NCBI RefSeq assembly: GCF_003351025.1
Contig: NZ_QPCG01000001.1
Location: 193,949-257,948, forward strand
Origin: Mucilaginibacter endophyticus
GTDB lineage: Bacteria > Bacteroidota > Bacteroidia > Sphingobacteriales > Sphingobacteriaceae
Length of the DNA: 64,000 nt
Direction of reading: 5' to 3'
The notes below the pieces were generated by a model that was given only the letters and a program-made list of their open reading frames with translations, had not been told where the DNA came from and did no database searches. The first letter of the stretch is position 1. Every line of letters begins with the position of its first letter. Below are positions 16,739-26,039 of this stretch, in pieces. The translations under genes and the position numbers were made by a program.

Positions 16739-19138
16739 ATGAAAATATCTTATAACTGGCTTAAAGAATTTATTGATACTGATAAAACGCCTCAGGAAAT
16801 TTCAATCATCCTTACCGGAACCGGTTTGGAAGTTGAAAGTCTGGAGAAGGTACAGGCTGTTCCTGGCGGACTGGAAGGCCTGGTAATTGGCTACGTAAAG
16901 GAAAGTGTTGACCATGCCAATTCTGATCACCTGCATGTTACTAAGGTTGATGTTGGCACCGGCGAAGACCTGCAGATTGTTTGTGGCGCGGCTAATGTAG
17001 CTGCCGGACAAAAAGTAGTGGTTGCGGTGGTGGGCTCAACAGTTTACCCAACCAGTGGTGAGCCTTTTGCTATCAAAAAATCGAAGATCAGGGGCGAAGA
17101 ATCTCACGGGATGATCTGCGCTGAGGATGAGATAGGTTTGGGAACCAGTCATGCAGGTATTATGGTATTGCCGGAAGATGCACCTGTGGGTACTCCAGCT
17201 AAAGAATATTTTAAGCTGAGCGACGATTACATGTACGAGATTGGCTTAACCCCTAACCGTGCCGATGCGGCCTCGCATTTGGGTACTGCAAGGGATATTG
17301 CCGCTTTCCTGAAAATAGGTATTCAAAAGCCCGATGTAAGCGCTTTTAAAGTTGATAACACAAACCGTACCATAGAGGTTATTGTGGAGAACGAACAGGC
17401 TTCACCTCGTTATTCGGGTTTAACCATCAGTGGTGTTGAAGTTAAAGAATCGCCACAATGGTTAAAAGAGCGTTTGGCTGTTATCGGCATCCGTGCTATC
17501 AATAACATTGTGGATGTTACCAATTACGTGCTGCATGAGCTTGGTCAGCCGTTACATGCTTTTGATGCCGATGAAATAACCGGCGGCAAGGTATTGGTAA
17601 AAAACTATGCCGAAGGTACAGTGTTCAAAACACTTGATGAGGTTGACAGGAAGTTATCTGCCGATGACCTGATGATTGGTAACGCCGAAGAGCCTATGTG
17701 CATAGCTGGTGTATTTGGCGGCGCGAAATCGGGTGTTAAGGAATCAACCAAAAATATTTTCCTGGAGAGTGCCTACTTCAATCCGGTATCTGTTCGCAAA
17801 ACCTCAAAAAGGCATGGCTTAAAAACCGATGCTTCGTTCAGGTTTGAGCGTGGCACCGATCCGGATATGACCGTTTTTGCATTAAAACGTGCTGCATTGC
17901 TGATTCAGCAGGTGGCGGGTGGTCAGGTATCGTCAGAAATTTCTGATCATTATCCGGCTCCGGTTGCACCCTTCGCCGTAGAGATCACTTATAACACCAT
18001 CGATAAATTGATTGGTAAGAAGATTGGCAATGATGAGATCAGAGGTATCATCACGGCACTTGATATTAAGATAGTGAATGAAACTGCGGATTCGCTATCG
18101 TTACAAGTACCACCATATCGTGTGGATGTTACCCGCGATGTGGATGTGGTTGAAGAGATCCTGAGGATTTATGGTTATAACAATATCGAGATACCTACTC
18201 AGATCAGGGCATCGCTAAATAACTCTACCCGTCCGGAGAAAGATACCGTTCAAAATCAGTTATCTGATTTGTTGAGCGCGAACGGTTTTAATGAGATCCT
18301 GGCTAACTCGCTTACCAAATCTGCTTATTCAGATAACCTGGATACTGCCGTTAAGATCCTGAACCCTTTGAGCAGCGATCTTGATGTAATGCGCCAAACC
18401 TTGTTGTACTCTGGTTTGGAAGCTATCGCTTATAACCAAAACCGCCGTAGCTCGGATTTGAAATTTTATGAGTTTGGCAAAGTGTATAAACTGGAAAATG
18501 ACAAATATATCGAAACCCAGCGTTTCAGCATTTTCATTACAGGGGCTAATGCAGGCGAGCAATGGAACCAGAAATCAAAACCTGTATCATTTTACAACAT
18601 CAAGGCTGTAGTTGATGGCGTTTTACAACGCCTGAACATCAGTAACTTCACTGTTGAGGATGCAACCTGCAAAAAAATGTCGTTTGGCATTCAATACATG
18701 CTTAATGGTAAGCAATTGGTGAAATTTGGTTCGGTTGCCGGTACTTCATTGAAAAAGGCCGATGTTGATAAAGAGGTGTTTTATGCCGATTTCAATTTCG
18801 ACCTTGTATTGGCCGCCATCCGTAAAAATAAGATCGTTTTCCAGGATGTTTCAAAATTCCCGGCTGTAAGGCGCGATCTTTCTATGCTGATAGACCAAAG
18901 TGTATCTTTTGGCCAGTTGAAACAAATTGCCCTGCGTACCGAGCGTAAATTGCTTAAAGAAGTTGATGTGTTTGACGTTTACCAGGGTGATAAACTGCCT
19001 GCAGGTAAAAAGTCATATGCCTTAAGTTTCATTATTCAGGATATCGAGAAAACGTTAACGGATAAGGCAATTGATTCTATTATGCAGAAATTAATTTATA
19101 ATTTAGGAAAAGAAGCCGGAGCGGAAATCAGGAAGTAG
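16739..19138 (+). CDS. pheT: Phenylalanyl-tRNA synthetase beta subunit
   Basis: 799 residues, the usual length. The N-terminus MKISYNWLKEFID is diagnostic. A tRNA-binding OB fold lies at about 40-150 (GYVKESVDHANSDHLHVTKVD). B3/B4 editing modules follow (about 210-390, including NIVDVTNYVLHELGQPLHAFD), then B5 (about 405-475) and the catalytic-like core. The C-terminal FDX-ACB anticodon-binding domain is at about 705-798 (FPAVRRDLSMLID). PheT pairs with PheS to charge tRNA-Phe. pheS is not adjacent, so the subunits are encoded apart in this genome. Confidence 0.97.
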   Translation: MKISYNWLKEFIDTDKTPQEISIILTGTGLEVESLEKVQAVPGGLEGLVIGYVKESVDHANSDHLHVTKVDVGTGEDLQIVCGAANVAAGQKVVVAVVGSTVYPTSGEPFAIKKSKIRGEESHGMICAEDEIGLGTSHAGIMVLPEDAPVGTPAKEYFKLSDDYMYEIGLTPNRADAASHLGTARDIAAFLKIGIQKPDVSAFKVDNTNRTIEVIVENEQASPRYSGLTISGVEVKESPQWLKERLAVIGIRAINNIVDVTNYVLHELGQPLHAFDADEITGGKVLVKNYAEGTVFKTLDEVDRKLSADDLMIGNAEEPMCIAGVFGGAKSGVKESTKNIFLESAYFNPVSVRKTSKRHGLKTDASFRFERGTDPDMTVFALKRAALLIQQVAGGQVSSEISDHYPAPVAPFAVEITYNTIDKLIGKKIGNDEIRGIITALDIKIVNETADSLSLQVPPYRVDVTRDVDVVEEILRIYGYNNIEIPTQIRASLNNSTRPEKDTVQNQLSDLLSANGFNEILANSLTKSAYSDNLDTAVKILNPLSSDLDVMRQTLLYSGLEAIAYNQNRRSSDLKFYEFGKVYKLENDKYIETQRFSIFITGANAGEQWNQKSKPVSFYNIKAVVDGVLQRLNISNFTVEDATCKKMSFGIQYMLNGKQLVKFGSVAGTSLKKADVDKEVFYADFNFDLVLAAIRKNKIVFQDVSKFPAVRRDLSMLIDQSVSFGQLKQIALRTERKLLKEVDVFDVYQGDKLPAGKKSYALSFIIQDIEKTLTDKAIDSIMQKLIYNLGKEAGAEIRK

Positions 19139-19148
19139 TTAAGTGAAT

Positions 19149-19234
19149 GGTTGATTGGGTGAGTAGTTGATTAGGTTATTCCTGATTGACGAGCTTCATT
19201 AAACTCAATCAACTTAATCAACCAATTAACCAAA
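19149..19234 (+). repeat. Octad-repeat inverted repeat upstream of the zapB-like gene
   Basis: The left arm is four 8-mers in a row (GGTTGATT, GGGTGAGT, AGTTGATT, AGGTTATT; 19149-19180). The right arm (19203-19234) is the degenerate reverse complement (AATCAAC and TAATCAACC units) and ends three bases before the ATG. In the transcript it would fold into a long imperfect hairpin next to the start codon. Confidence 0.55.
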
Positions 19235-19237
19235 AAC

Positions 19238-19528
19238 ATGGCCTCATTAGCAGAGCAGTTAAATAAAATTGTAGATAAAACCGAGCGCCTGATTGAACTG
19301 TGCGCTGCTTTGCAGGAAGAAAATGATCTTTTAAAACTGGAGAGCGAGGCGCTTACAGTAGCCCTTAATGCCAGTAAGGCCAAGACAAAAGAACTGGAAG
19401 AAAAATTAAAAGTTGTTAAAGTTGCTAAGTCTTTTTCTGAAACAAATGAAAAAAGTGTTGACATTAAGCAAAAAATTAACGACTTTGTGCAGGAAATAGA
19501 TAAGTGTATTGTATTATTGAAAAAATAG
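19238..19528 (+). CDS. Small coiled-coil protein, ZapB-like
   Basis: 96 residues, almost entirely a heptad coiled coil (LAEQLNKIVDKTERLIELCAALQEEN onward), with no membrane segment or catalytic motif. Length and pattern resemble ZapB, the coiled-coil partner of ZapA at the division ring, and it sits 21 bp upstream of zapA. Homology to ZapB is weak for any coiled coil, so the function rests mainly on position. Confidence 0.7.
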   Translation: MASLAEQLNKIVDKTERLIELCAALQEENDLLKLESEALTVALNASKAKTKELEEKLKVVKVAKSFSETNEKSVDIKQKINDFVQEIDKCIVLLKK

Positions 19529-19549
19529 TACAAAAAGTGAAAAGCTCAA

Positions 19550-19840
19550 ATGGGAGAAATCTCAATAAAAATAAATATTGCTGACCGTGTTTACCCCTTA
19601 AAGGTTAACATGGAAGAAGAAGAAATAATACGCAGGGCGGCTAAGCTGATCAACGACCGGATAAAAGAATATCAAGAAAATTATGCGGTTAGGGATAAGC
19701 AGGATTTACTTTCAATGTGTGTGCTGCATTATGCAACATCATCATTGAAGGCTGAAAAGAAAGTTACCGTGGAGGATACCGAGGTAACAGAAAAAGTTTA
19801 TCATTTAGATCATTTGTTGACCGAATTTTTTTCGAAGTAA
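19550..19840 (+). CDS. zapA: Cell division protein ZapA
   Basis: A 96-residue protein with the ZapA pattern: a short beta start (ISIKINIADRVYPLKV), the EEEEIIRRAAKLINDRIKEY helix, and a coiled C-terminal helix. ZapA binds FtsZ and bundles its protofilaments at the division ring. It is in an operon with the ZapB-like gene. A probable 6S RNA follows, as ssrS follows zapA in many proteobacteria. Confidence 0.9.
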   Translation: MGEISIKINIADRVYPLKVNMEEEEIIRRAAKLINDRIKEYQENYAVRDKQDLLSMCVLHYATSSLKAEKKVTVEDTEVTEKVYHLDHLLTEFFSK

Positions 19841-19881
19841 TAAACGTTCTTTACATAATATACAAGAGCACATTAAGATTT

Positions 19882-20048
19882 AACCGCAGTTAAATTTTAG
19901 GTTTCACTATTAAAAACTTAACGCTTCAATATTAAGCGGATCAAGAGGCATGCGTTAGTTGCGATTAACGTTAACCAACCCATGGTCCCCAATATCCGAA
20001 ATGAAGTTTTAAATACATGATACTTAAAAGTTAGTTGCGGTTTTTTTA
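19882..20048 (+). ncRNA. ssrS: Probable 6S RNA (6S-Flavo type)
   Basis: The 243-bp zapA-rny gap holds a long closing helix. AACCGCAGTTAAATTTTAGG (from 19882) pairs over about 25 positions with the stretch ending TTAGTTGCGGTT (20031-20042), with about two mismatches plus G-U pairs, and the 3' arm runs into seven T residues (20041-20047). Inside are small hairpins (CGCTT...AAGCG; CGTTA...TAACG) around an open region. A closed terminal stem, internal bubble and U-tail are the 6S RNA plan; 6S RNA binds RNA polymerase as a mimic of an open promoter. Position after zapA supports this. Exact ends are estimates. Confidence 0.62.
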
Positions 20049-20083
20049 TTTACATACATATATACAACACCACCAAACCTAAA

Positions 20084-21649
20084 ATGGACATATTACTATA
20101 CGTTATCATCGGCCTGCTTGTAGGCGCCATCATTGGCGTTTTGATTGGCCGCTTCCTGCTTCGAAAGCTTTTCAAAGACCAGGAAGCCTCAGCTCAGAAT
20201 AAAGTGAAGAAGATTTTAAAAGATGCTGAAAATAATGCCGAGATCCTGAAGAAAAATAAGCTCCTTGAAGCAAAAGAGAAGTTTTTGCAGATGAAAGCTG
20301 AGCACGAGCAGGAAGTTAACAATAAAAACAACGCTGTAAACCAGCGCGAAAACAGCGTTAAGCAAAAGGAGCAATCATTAAATCAGCGCCTGGAAAATGT
20401 TAACCGCAAGGAGAGCGAACTTGACAACACCCGTAAAAACCTTGAGAAACAAACAGAGGTAGTGGTTAAAAAGCAGGACGAGGTTGAGCACCTGAAAAAT
20501 CAGCACATCCAGCAACTGGAAACCATTGCCGGCTTATCTGCCGATGATGCTAAAAACCAATTGGTGGATACCCTGCGCGAGGAGGCCCGCACAAAAGCCA
20601 TGATCCAAATCAAGGATATTGTTGACGAGGCTAAATTAACTGCCACCAAAGAGGCTAAGAAAATAGTTATCCAAACTATCCAGCGTACCGCTACCGAAAG
20701 CGCTATTGAAAATACGGTATCTATTTTCAATATCGAAAACGATGAGATCAAAGGCCGCATCATTGGTCGCGAAGGTCGTAACATCCGTGCTTTGGAAGCT
20801 GCTACCGGTATCGAGATCATTGTTGACGATACTCCGGAAGCAATCATTCTATCAGGTTTTGACCCGGTAAGGCGCGAGATTGCCCGTTTGGCAATGCACC
20901 GCTTGGTTACCGACGGCCGTATCCACCCTGCCCGCATTGAGGAGGTGGTTGCCAAAACCAAAAAGCAAATCGAAGAAGAAATTGTTGAAATAGGTGAGCG
21001 CACTGTGATTGACCTTGGCATTCATGGTTTACACCCCGAGCTGATCCGCATGGTTGGCCGTATGCGTTACCGTTCATCATATGGTCAAAACCTGTTGCAG
21101 CACTCGCGCGAGGTTGCAAACTTCTGCGCTACTATGGCTGCTGAGTTGGGCCTTAACGTAAAGCTTGCTAAACGTGCCGGCTTACTGCATGATATTGGTA
21201 AAGTGCCAGATGATAACCCGGAACTGCCTCACGCTATTTTAGGTATGCAACTGGCCGAAAAATATAAAGAACATCCTGAAGTTTGTAACGCCATTGGTGC
21301 TCACCATGATGAAATTGAGATGACCTCAATGCTATCACCAATAATTCAGGCTTGTGATGCTATTTCAGGTGCACGTCCTGGTGCCCGCCGCGAGGTTGTT
21401 GAAAGTTACATCAAACGATTGAAAGAGTTGGAGGAATTAGCGCTTTCATATCCTGGTGTAGAAAAAACCTTCGCGATACAGGCCGGTCGTGAATTGCGTG
21501 TTGTTGTTGAGAGCGAAAAGATCAGCGATGCGCAATCGGAAGTGTTGGCTGCTGATATTTCAAACAGGATCCAGACAGAAATGACTTATCCTGGTCAAAT
21601 TAAAGTTACCGTTATCAGGGAAACCCGCTCGGTAGCATTTGCCAAGTAA
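20084..21649 (+). CDS. rny: Ribonuclease Y
   Basis: 521 residues in the standard order: an N-terminal membrane helix (about 3-28), a long coiled coil (about 35-200), a KH RNA-binding domain (about 210-275, [19 protein letters not shown]), and an HD phosphohydrolase domain with HSREVANF and the HD pair in [10 protein letters not shown] (about 335-430). RNase Y is a membrane-bound endoribonuclease that starts mRNA decay. ATG 20084 gives the membrane helix at once. Own terminator downstream. Confidence 0.96.
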   Translation: MDILLYVIIGLLVGAIIGVLIGRFLLRKLFKDQEASAQNKVKKILKDAENNAEILKKNKLLEAKEKFLQMKAEHEQEVNNKNNAVNQRENSVKQKEQSLNQRLENVNRKESELDNTRKNLEKQTEVVVKKQDEVEHLKNQHIQQLETIAGLSADDAKNQLVDTLREEARTKAMIQIKDIVDEAKLTATKEAKKIVIQTIQRTATESAIENTVSIFNIENDEIKGRIIGREGRNIRALEAATGIEIIVDDTPEAIILSGFDPVRREIARLAMHRLVTDGRIHPARIEEVVAKTKKQIEEEIVEIGERTVIDLGIHGLHPELIRMVGRMRYRSSYGQNLLQHSREVANFCATMAAELGLNVKLAKRAGLLHDIGKVPDDNPELPHAILGMQLAEKYKEHPEVCNAIGAHHDEIEMTSMLSPIIQACDAISGARPGARREVVESYIKRLKELEELALSYPGVEKTFAIQAGRELRVVVESEKISDAQSEVLAADISNRIQTEMTYPGQIKVTVIRETRSVAFAK

Positions 21650-21665
21650 TCATTATAAAATTAAA

Positions 21666-21707
21666 CAGCACCCTTCCGGCACAAAACCGGAGGGGTTTTT
21701 TATTTTT
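21666..21707 (+). terminator. Rho-independent terminator after rny
   Basis: CCCTTCCGG and CCGGAGGGG form a GC stem around ACAAAA-type loop bases, followed by a T-rich tract. Confidence 0.82.
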
Positions 21708-21712
21708 ACAGC

Positions 21713-22246
21713 GTGGCCGCAAAAACTAACAACAAACAAAAAGCAACGGTAAATATTGATGAACGCCCGGTTGATCGCTATTTCAGAGAATATGAAGAAG
21801 CTCACCAGGATGACGTTAACCGTATAATACATTATATCTGCATCCCGACTTTAGCGTTTAGCCTCTTCGGGTTGATCTGGGCCGTTCCTTTTCCACATTT
21901 GGGCTTTTTAGGAATTTATAATGGATATTTTAACTGGGCCTCATTTGTTATAGCTATTGCCATCTATTTCTATTTAAAACTCTCACCAATTATATCCTAC
22001 TTTATCCTGTTTGTTTTATTAGGGTTTAGTTACGGTATAATGGAGCTGGTAGCGTGGCAGCAAACTGGAGGGCCTGCTATGTGGCTGTTATGTGTTTCTA
22101 TGCTTATTCCTTCTGTAAGCGCATTGCTCATAGGCAATAGCCGCGAACCGGAGTTTGCCAAAAACAAACTCAATATCAAATCACTAACTATAGCGCCGGC
22201 ATACCTGCTGAATCAATTGCTTAATAAGCTGAGAATCAAAAATTGA
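21713..22246 (+). CDS. DUF962 / Mpo1-like membrane protein
   Basis: 177 residues. RYFREYEEAHQDDVNRIIHYICIPTL matches the DUF962 start, including the conserved His residues (AHQ and IIHY), followed by four hydrophobic segments. The yeast homologue Mpo1 is a dioxygenase that alpha-oxidises 2-hydroxy fatty acids with Fe2+; whether the bacterial form does the same is not known. This would fit sphingolipid-containing Bacteroidota, as inference. The start is GTG at 21713. Confidence 0.85.
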   Translation: MAAKTNNKQKATVNIDERPVDRYFREYEEAHQDDVNRIIHYICIPTLAFSLFGLIWAVPFPHLGFLGIYNGYFNWASFVIAIAIYFYLKLSPIISYFILFVLLGFSYGIMELVAWQQTGGPAMWLLCVSMLIPSVSALLIGNSREPEFAKNKLNIKSLTIAPAYLLNQLLNKLRIKN

Positions 22247-22560
22247 TCTTATCATATCGTTTATTAAGCATTTGTTAAAAACCTAATTATCATTAATTAG
22301 GTAGATTGGCTTAATAGTGTCAGGTTTTAGTCTTAATGTGCATAGTTGTGTAATTTATGCTCAATCTGTAATTGAGGGAAAAATTAACATTATGCATTGG
22401 GGTTGTTTTGTATCTTTTTGATAATCAGTGGTTTTTATTTTTTCGCAGATGCTTTTATGTTAAGCAAAAAAGAAATCATTAAGTAGTTGTTAATATAATA
22501 ATCTGGTGTTAATGTAAACTTAACATTGTCTGGGCAATTTTGTGCAATAAAAAATCACAA
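22247..22560. other. Intergenic, 314 bp, leader of the TonB receptor gene
   Basis: AT-rich and without open frames. It contains a weak AT hairpin (ACCTAATTA / TTAATTAGGT, 22281-22302) without a T run, possibly ending the DUF962 transcript. No clear promoter box was recognised. Confidence 0.45.
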
Positions 22561-25500
22561 ATGAAAAAGCTCTACTTTCTTATTTTAACACTAATAATTA
22601 TTGGGGTTGGGGGCGTTGCAAACGCTCAGATCACCACCTCGGTACTTGTTGGTAAAGTCACAGATCAAAAAGGTACTACACTTCCGGGTGTTACCATTAC
22701 TGTGCTTAACACCAGCACTGGTACCAGGTATGGTGCTCAAACCAATGCCGAAGGCCGTTTCTCGGTTAACAACATTAACCCGGGTGGTCCTTACACCGTA
22801 ACCGCTACTTTTATCGGTTACAAAAAAGACGAAAAAAGCGACCTGACACTTCAATTAGGTAACGCTACTTTAAACTTTGTATTGCAGGACGAAACTACTA
22901 CGCTGCAAGAGGTTAAAGTAAAAGCTTCTGCTGGTCCGGCAAAAACAGGTGCAAGTACCCGTATTGGTCAAAACCAGATCCGTACTGCTCCTTCAATTAA
23001 CCGCAGCTTGCAGGATTTAACCAGAAATACCCCTCAAAGTAACAATAACTCATTTCAGGGTACCAACTACCGTTATAACAACGTAACGCTTGACGGTGCT
23101 ATCAACAATGACGCTATCGGTTTCAGCCCATCATTAGGTGGTCAGAACAACGCTTCAGGTCAGGTAGGTAGCAGTACCCGTACAAGCCCTATCTCTCTTG
23201 ACGCTATCCAGGACATCCAGGTTTATGTTGCTCCTTACGATATCAAAATTGGTAACGTATTAGGTGGTAGTATCAACGCTGTAACCCGTAGCGGTACAAA
23301 TGATTTTAGCGGTGCTGTTTATGGTTACGGCCGTGGATCATTTATGGTGGGCGCTAACAATGCCAAAGCTGCTTTAGGCGGTGATGGTTCAAAACTTAGC
23401 GATTTTCATGATTACCAAACCGGTATCCGTTTAGGTTTCCCAATCATTAAAAATAAATTATTCTTCTTTACCAATGAGGAGCTTGCCCGCAGGCAGGATC
23501 CGGTTATCCGTGGTCTTGATCACAATGGTTCGGCTAATATCTTAAGCCAGGCTGATGGTGATAAATTGGTTGCAGCATTTAAGGCATTTACTACAGATGC
23601 TGCCCACCCAAATGGTATTGATCCAGGTACTTATAACAACACTACGATATTCTCTAACTCAAACAAATACTTTAACCGTTTAGATTGGAATATCGATGAT
23701 CACAACCAGTTAACTATCCGTAACAATACCATCAGCTCAAAAGCTACAAACTTAGAGCGCGATCAGCAAAATTTCCGTTTCAGCGGTATTGATTATACTT
23801 CACACAATAACTCAACTTCAACAGTTGCGGAATTGAAATCAAGGTTTTCAGGTAACTTAAGCAATAGCTTGGTTTTAGGTTACTCTGCAGTTCATGATTA
23901 TCGTGACCCTAACTCAAACCCAGCGCTACCTCAAATCGAGATCACTGGTCGTACCCCAGGTACAACCATATTCATGGGTACCGACCGTGAAGCCGCTATC
24001 TTTGATATGCACCAAAAAACTGCTGAGTTTACCGACAACTTAACCTTAACAAAAGGAAAACATACGTTTACATTTGGTACTCACAACGAGTTTTATAATA
24101 TTACTTATAACTTCGTTAACGCATGGAACGGTCGTGTGGCTTATAGCAGCATTGAAAACTTTATTGCCAACAATCCTTCTCGTGTACGTGCAAACTTTAA
24201 TTATACAGATAATACACGCGATTATATCTTAGCGCATCCTTCAGCTCAGTTTAAAGTGAACCTGCTGAGTTTATATGGACAGGATGATATTCAGTTAACT
24301 GACAACTTTAAGTTGACTGTAGCTTTACGTGCCGATTATGCGGGTGTGCCAAACAAACAACCATTGAGCGATAAAACAACTAGTGCTCCGGTTGATCCAA
24401 ACTATGGCACTACTTATACTTATACCAAACCAAAAGATATCAAACAAAATTACCTGGGTAACATAGAGTGGAACCCACGTGTATCATTTAACTATGATGC
24501 CAACGGTGATCAAAGTGTTATTTTACGTGGTGGTAGCGGTTTCTTTACCGGTCGTGTTCCTTTTGCATGGTTTGGTTACGCGTTTTATAACAACGGTGCT
24601 ACTTACGGAGCTTATGATAAAAAACCATCAGCTACATCGCCGATTACTCCTGGTACTAACCCTATTCAGGCTCCTTCTAATGGCGGTTTAAACTTTGTTA
24701 ATCAACAAGGTAACTTTAATACTGGTGCTACCGGTTCTACCCAGGTGGATATGATTGATAATAACTTCAAAATGCCACAGGTATGGAGAAGCAGCTTAGC
24801 AGTTGATTATACAACTGATAACCAATGGAAATTTACTGCCGAAGGTATTTATACTAAAGTTATCCACGACTTGAAATTCCAACAAGTAAATACCAAGGAT
24901 AGCGTAACTTATTATCCTTATGATACCCAGCACCAGCAGCCGATATTCATCAACAAAGGAATCAACTCAAAATATACCAACGCTTATTTGTTATCAAATA
25001 CCAGCGAAGGCTACCGTTACAGTGCAACTGCACAAGTAGCGAAATTTACTCAGTTTGATCCACTGAACGCATTAAACTTCTCGGTTGCCTATACCTACGG
25101 GCACTCTAAAGATGTTACCAATGGTATTCGTAACTCAATGGAGTCAAACTGGCAGTTGAACCAGGCTTTGAATCCTAACAATCCGGGCTTAGCCAATTCA
25201 AACTTTGATATCCGTCACCGCATCGTATCAAACGTGAACTTCAAACACGATTGGGATGCCGGACACAACTATACAGCTAACTTCTCTTTCTTCTTTAGCG
25301 CACAAAGTGGTAACCCATATACCTGGGATACTTATCCGAATGCTATCGATGGAACAGGTCAGCAATTGAGCCTGGCTTACATTCCAACCAGAGATGAAAC
25401 AGCTAAGATGATTGTGGATCAAGTGAAAAATGGTGTAGTAGTACAAACTGCCGCACAACAGATAGCTGCATTTAACGCATACGTTGATGCCGACAAATAT

Positions 25501-25896
25501 TTAAGCTCACGTCGTGGTCAGTTTACCGAACGTAATGCTGCTTTCACACCTTGGAACAATCAATTAGATTTCCGCTTTACTCAAGACTTTAAATTTGGTA
25601 ACGGTAAACACAAACAGATGATCACATTTACTTATGATATCATCAACCTTACCAATTTATTGAACAAGAGCTGGGGCCAATATTATTTCTCAGCAAATAC
25701 ATTCAACTCTTCAGCAAGTGTTGGTTTAACGCCGGTAAGTGCCTTGCCTGGTGCAGCTGGTGGCCCTGCATTTGTTAAAAATGGTAATGTGGCTTCATAC
25801 CCAACTTATAATTTTACCAACCCAGGTTTACCATACTCAGTTGATTTGTTCGCTTCACGCTGGCAAATGCAATTTGGTTTACGTTACAGCTGGTAA
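22561..25896 (+). CDS. TonB-dependent receptor, Oar-like
   Basis: 1111 residues: signal peptide (about 1-22, ending NAQ), a carboxypeptidase-regulatory-like beta sandwich (about 28-115, GKVTDQKGTTLPGVTITV), a plug domain with TSPISLDAIQDIQVYVAPYD, and a long C-terminal barrel ending FGLRYSW with terminal aromatic. The pattern (SINAVTRSGTNDFSGAVYGY, FFTNEELARR) is that of Oar/OmpA-like TonB receptors rather than SusC. The ligand is unknown. No SusD partner is adjacent. ATG 22561 was taken because MKKLYFLILTL starts a normal leader. Confidence 0.93.
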   Translation: MKKLYFLILTLIIIGVGGVANAQITTSVLVGKVTDQKGTTLPGVTITVLNTSTGTRYGAQTNAEGRFSVNNINPGGPYTVTATFIGYKKDEKSDLTLQLGNATLNFVLQDETTTLQEVKVKASAGPAKTGASTRIGQNQIRTAPSINRSLQDLTRNTPQSNNNSFQGTNYRYNNVTLDGAINNDAIGFSPSLGGQNNASGQVGSSTRTSPISLDAIQDIQVYVAPYDIKIGNVLGGSINAVTRSGTNDFSGAVYGYGRGSFMVGANNAKAALGGDGSKLSDFHDYQTGIRLGFPIIKNKLFFFTNEELARRQDPVIRGLDHNGSANILSQADGDKLVAAFKAFTTDAAHPNGIDPGTYNNTTIFSNSNKYFNRLDWNIDDHNQLTIRNNTISSKATNLERDQQNFRFSGIDYTSHNNSTSTVAELKSRFSGNLSNSLVLGYSAVHDYRDPNSNPALPQIEITGRTPGTTIFMGTDREAAIFDMHQKTAEFTDNLTLTKGKHTFTFGTHNEFYNITYNFVNAWNGRVAYSSIENFIANNPSRVRANFNYTDNTRDYILAHPSAQFKVNLLSLYGQDDIQLTDNFKLTVALRADYAGVPNKQPLSDKTTSAPVDPNYGTTYTYTKPKDIKQNYLGNIEWNPRVSFNYDANGDQSVILRGGSGFFTGRVPFAWFGYAFYNNGATYGAYDKKPSATSPITPGTNPIQAPSNGGLNFVNQQGNFNTGATGSTQVDMIDNNFKMPQVWRSSLAVDYTTDNQWKFTAEGIYTKVIHDLKFQQVNTKDSVTYYPYDTQHQQPIFINKGINSKYTNAYLLSNTSEGYRYSATAQVAKFTQFDPLNALNFSVAYTYGHSKDVTNGIRNSMESNWQLNQALNPNNPGLANSNFDIRHRIVSNVNFKHDWDAGHNYTANFSFFFSAQSGNPYTWDTYPNAIDGTGQQLSLAYIPTRDETAKMIVDQVKNGVVVQTAAQQIAAFNAYVDADKYLSSRRGQFTERNAAFTPWNNQLDFRFTQDFKFGNGKHKQMITFTYDIINLTNLLNKSWGQYYFSANTFNSSASVGLTPVSALPGAAGGPAFVKNGNVASYPTYNFTNPGLPYSVDLFASRWQMQFGLRYSW

Positions 25897-25920
25897 TTGT
25901 AAAACAAAATATAGTTAACA

Positions 25921-25950
25921 AAAGGGCCTCCGATATCGGAGGCCTTTTTG
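25921..25950. terminator. Terminator after the TonB receptor (stem AAAGGGCCTCCGA)
   Basis: AAAGGGCCTCCGA pairs perfectly with TCGGAGGCC plus T run around a TA loop. It is symmetrical enough to work in both directions. Confidence 0.88.
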
Positions 25951-25980
25951 TTTTAGAGGAATTGTATAATAACGGTTTAT

Positions 25981-26023
25981 AAAAAAAGAGAGACAAGCCC
26001 GTCGTGGGTGTCTCTCTTTTTTT
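25981..26023. terminator. Second terminator between convergent genes
   Basis: AAAAAAAGAGAGACA (from 25981) pairs with TGTCTCTCTTTTTTT (to 26022). The A/T flanks suit termination from both sides, chiefly of the minus-strand OlsF-like gene. Confidence 0.85.
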
Positions 26024-26039
26024 ACTGTGAGGTGGGTGC

